DNA from: Affinundibacterium nitidum
Lineage (GTDB): Bacteria; Pseudomonadota; Gammaproteobacteria; Burkholderiales; Burkholderiaceae_D
Direction: 5' to 3'
DNA: 64,000 nt
Assembly (NCBI RefSeq): GCF_014284155.1
Contig: NZ_JACOFZ010000001.1
Coordinates: 1,010,545-1,074,544 of the forward strand
A program made the position numbers and the translations under genes. The notes under the pieces were generated by a model. The model made no database searches. It was not told the DNA's origin and saw nothing but the letters and a program-made list of their open reading frames with translations. Each line of letters starts with the position of its first letter. The first letter of the stretch is position 1. This document shows positions 63,239 to 64,000 of the stretch, one piece after another.

Positions 63239-63918
63239 TTCGTGTTTTAGTCGTAGAGGACGATAAAGAGATTCGGGCTTTGGTGAAAAGCAGCCTTGAA
63301 GTCGAAGGCTTTGAAGTTCTCACTGCGGTGTCGATCGCCGAGGCGCAACGAATACTCAACCATGCGAAACCCGACTTACTCATTCTCGACCTCGGTCTGC
63401 CCGATGGTGACGGTGCTGAGTTAGTACACAGTGTTCGTAAAGAACAGAATTTACCCATCATTATCATTTCGGCGCGTGACCAAGAAGCACAGAAAATTCG
63501 CCTTTTAGATGCAGGAGCAGACGACTATTTGAGCAAACCCTTTGGCGTACAAGAGTTATTGGCACGAATTCGTGTCGCTTTACGTCATCGTGGAACCGTG
63601 ATTGGTGTGGCGCAAACCCTGCTGGAGGTAGATCAACTCAAGATTGACCTCAGTGCACACCGCATCACACTCAAAGGGCAGGAGCTCCACTTAACACCCA
63701 CGGAATATAATCTCATGGCACGTTTGGTCCGCAGTGCGGGCAAAGTAGTCACGCATCGTCAATTATTGGTCGATGTCTGGGGCGAAGAATTTATCGACCA
63801 CACCCATTACTTACGTCTGTATATGGGTCAATTGCGGGCCAAAATTGAAGATCAACCTGCCGAACCACGCTACTTATTGACCGAAACAGGCGTCGGCTAT
63901 CGTCTGGTGACTGAATAG
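63235..63918 (+). CDS. KdpE-like OmpR-family response regulator
   Basis: A 227-residue regulator starting at GTG (63235), overlapping the kinase stop (GTGA), with a GAGGAAA ribosome site. The receiver has VVEDDKEIR with the acidic pair, LLILDLGLPDGDG with the phospho-Asp (about D53) and YLSKPFG with the Lys. The winged helix (about 130-225) ends TETGVGYRLV. KdpE controls K+ uptake in other species, but no kdpFABC genes lie in the window. The last 82 bases after it hold nothing recognisable. Confidence 0.93.
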   Translation: MIRVLVVEDDKEIRALVKSSLEVEGFEVLTAVSIAEAQRILNHAKPDLLILDLGLPDGDGAELVHSVRKEQNLPIIIISARDQEAQKIRLLDAGADDYLSKPFGVQELLARIRVALRHRGTVIGVAQTLLEVDQLKIDLSAHRITLKGQELHLTPTEYNLMARLVRSAGKVVTHRQLLVDVWGEEFIDHTHYLRLYMGQLRAKIEDQPAEPRYLLTETGVGYRLVTE

Positions 63919-64000
63919 CTTTGTGAGGAAGAATCGAGGCTCGTTCAAGATTTGGGCCTTCCATATGCTTTCCTAATACGCGCTTGTTTATAGTTTGGGC

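Noticed and set aside
1-64000. CRISPR arrays, tRNA and rRNA genes, prophage modules
   Set aside because: No regularly spaced repeats with spacers, no cloverleaf or rRNA signature, and no phage structural genes were seen by eye.

Overview
The window looks like a stretch of Betaproteobacterial chromosome of moderate GC content. The best guess is Burkholderiales, possibly an Oxalobacteraceae/Undibacterium-like genus; this rests on gene content and general protein character only. No rRNA or tRNA gene was recognised. Coding density is high and most genes form short operons. The genome carries dispersed palindromic repeats built on a 'CCTGCxxxxGCAGG' core and a 'TGTAGGGCGGGTGCAACC' repeat.

Layout. 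(1) 74-9381: a large hybrid sensor kinase, an M1-type metallopeptidase, a PBP4-type DD-peptidase (dacB), two tiny membrane proteins, an HDOD protein and CreA. (2) 9512-12950: a probable copper-handling set (DUF2946 protein, TonB-dependent receptor, YcnI-like protein). (3) 13224-16270: molybdate uptake operon modABC-modE behind a clear ModE-type operator. (4) 16365-27572: an accessory region on the + strand with short hypothetical genes, a frameshifted gene, a decayed metallo-beta-lactamase-fold remnant, an HTH gene behind three repeated palindromic operators, an IS91-family element (tyrosine recombinase plus HUH transposase) and, directly after it, a small integrase-less integron cassette array with recognisable attC sites. 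(5) 27679-37817: exported amidohydrolase, chemotaxis receptor, TetR-HlyD-ABC export operon, DUF885 protein and M28 peptidase. (6) 37854-39620: an exported hypothetical protein, a 51-residue protein and thymidine kinase. (7) 39775-47184: an operon of MacA-like adaptor, ATPase, two FtsX-like permeases, sigma-54 response regulator and NtrY-like kinase, with a near-perfect -24/-12 promoter and an upstream dyad. (8) 47257-56741: a large exported protein of unknown function, a second M1 aminopeptidase, two c-type cytochromes and the tail-specific protease Prc. (9) 57097-63918: a NarX/NarL-like two-component pair, a TonB protein, an FkbM methyltransferase and a KdpD/KdpE-like pair without kdpFABC.

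How it fits together. The copper set and the molybdate operon are self-contained metal modules. The sigma-54 system is a closed circuit: the regulator and kinase are the last genes of the transporter operon they probably activate. The accessory region is the least ordinary part. Complementarity between each cassette's first bases and its own attC core lets cassette boundaries be drawn by eye, and one attC appears to have collapsed to its two core ends, fusing two cassettes. No integron integrase gene lies in the window, so the array matches what is called a CALIN (cluster of attC sites lacking an integrase).
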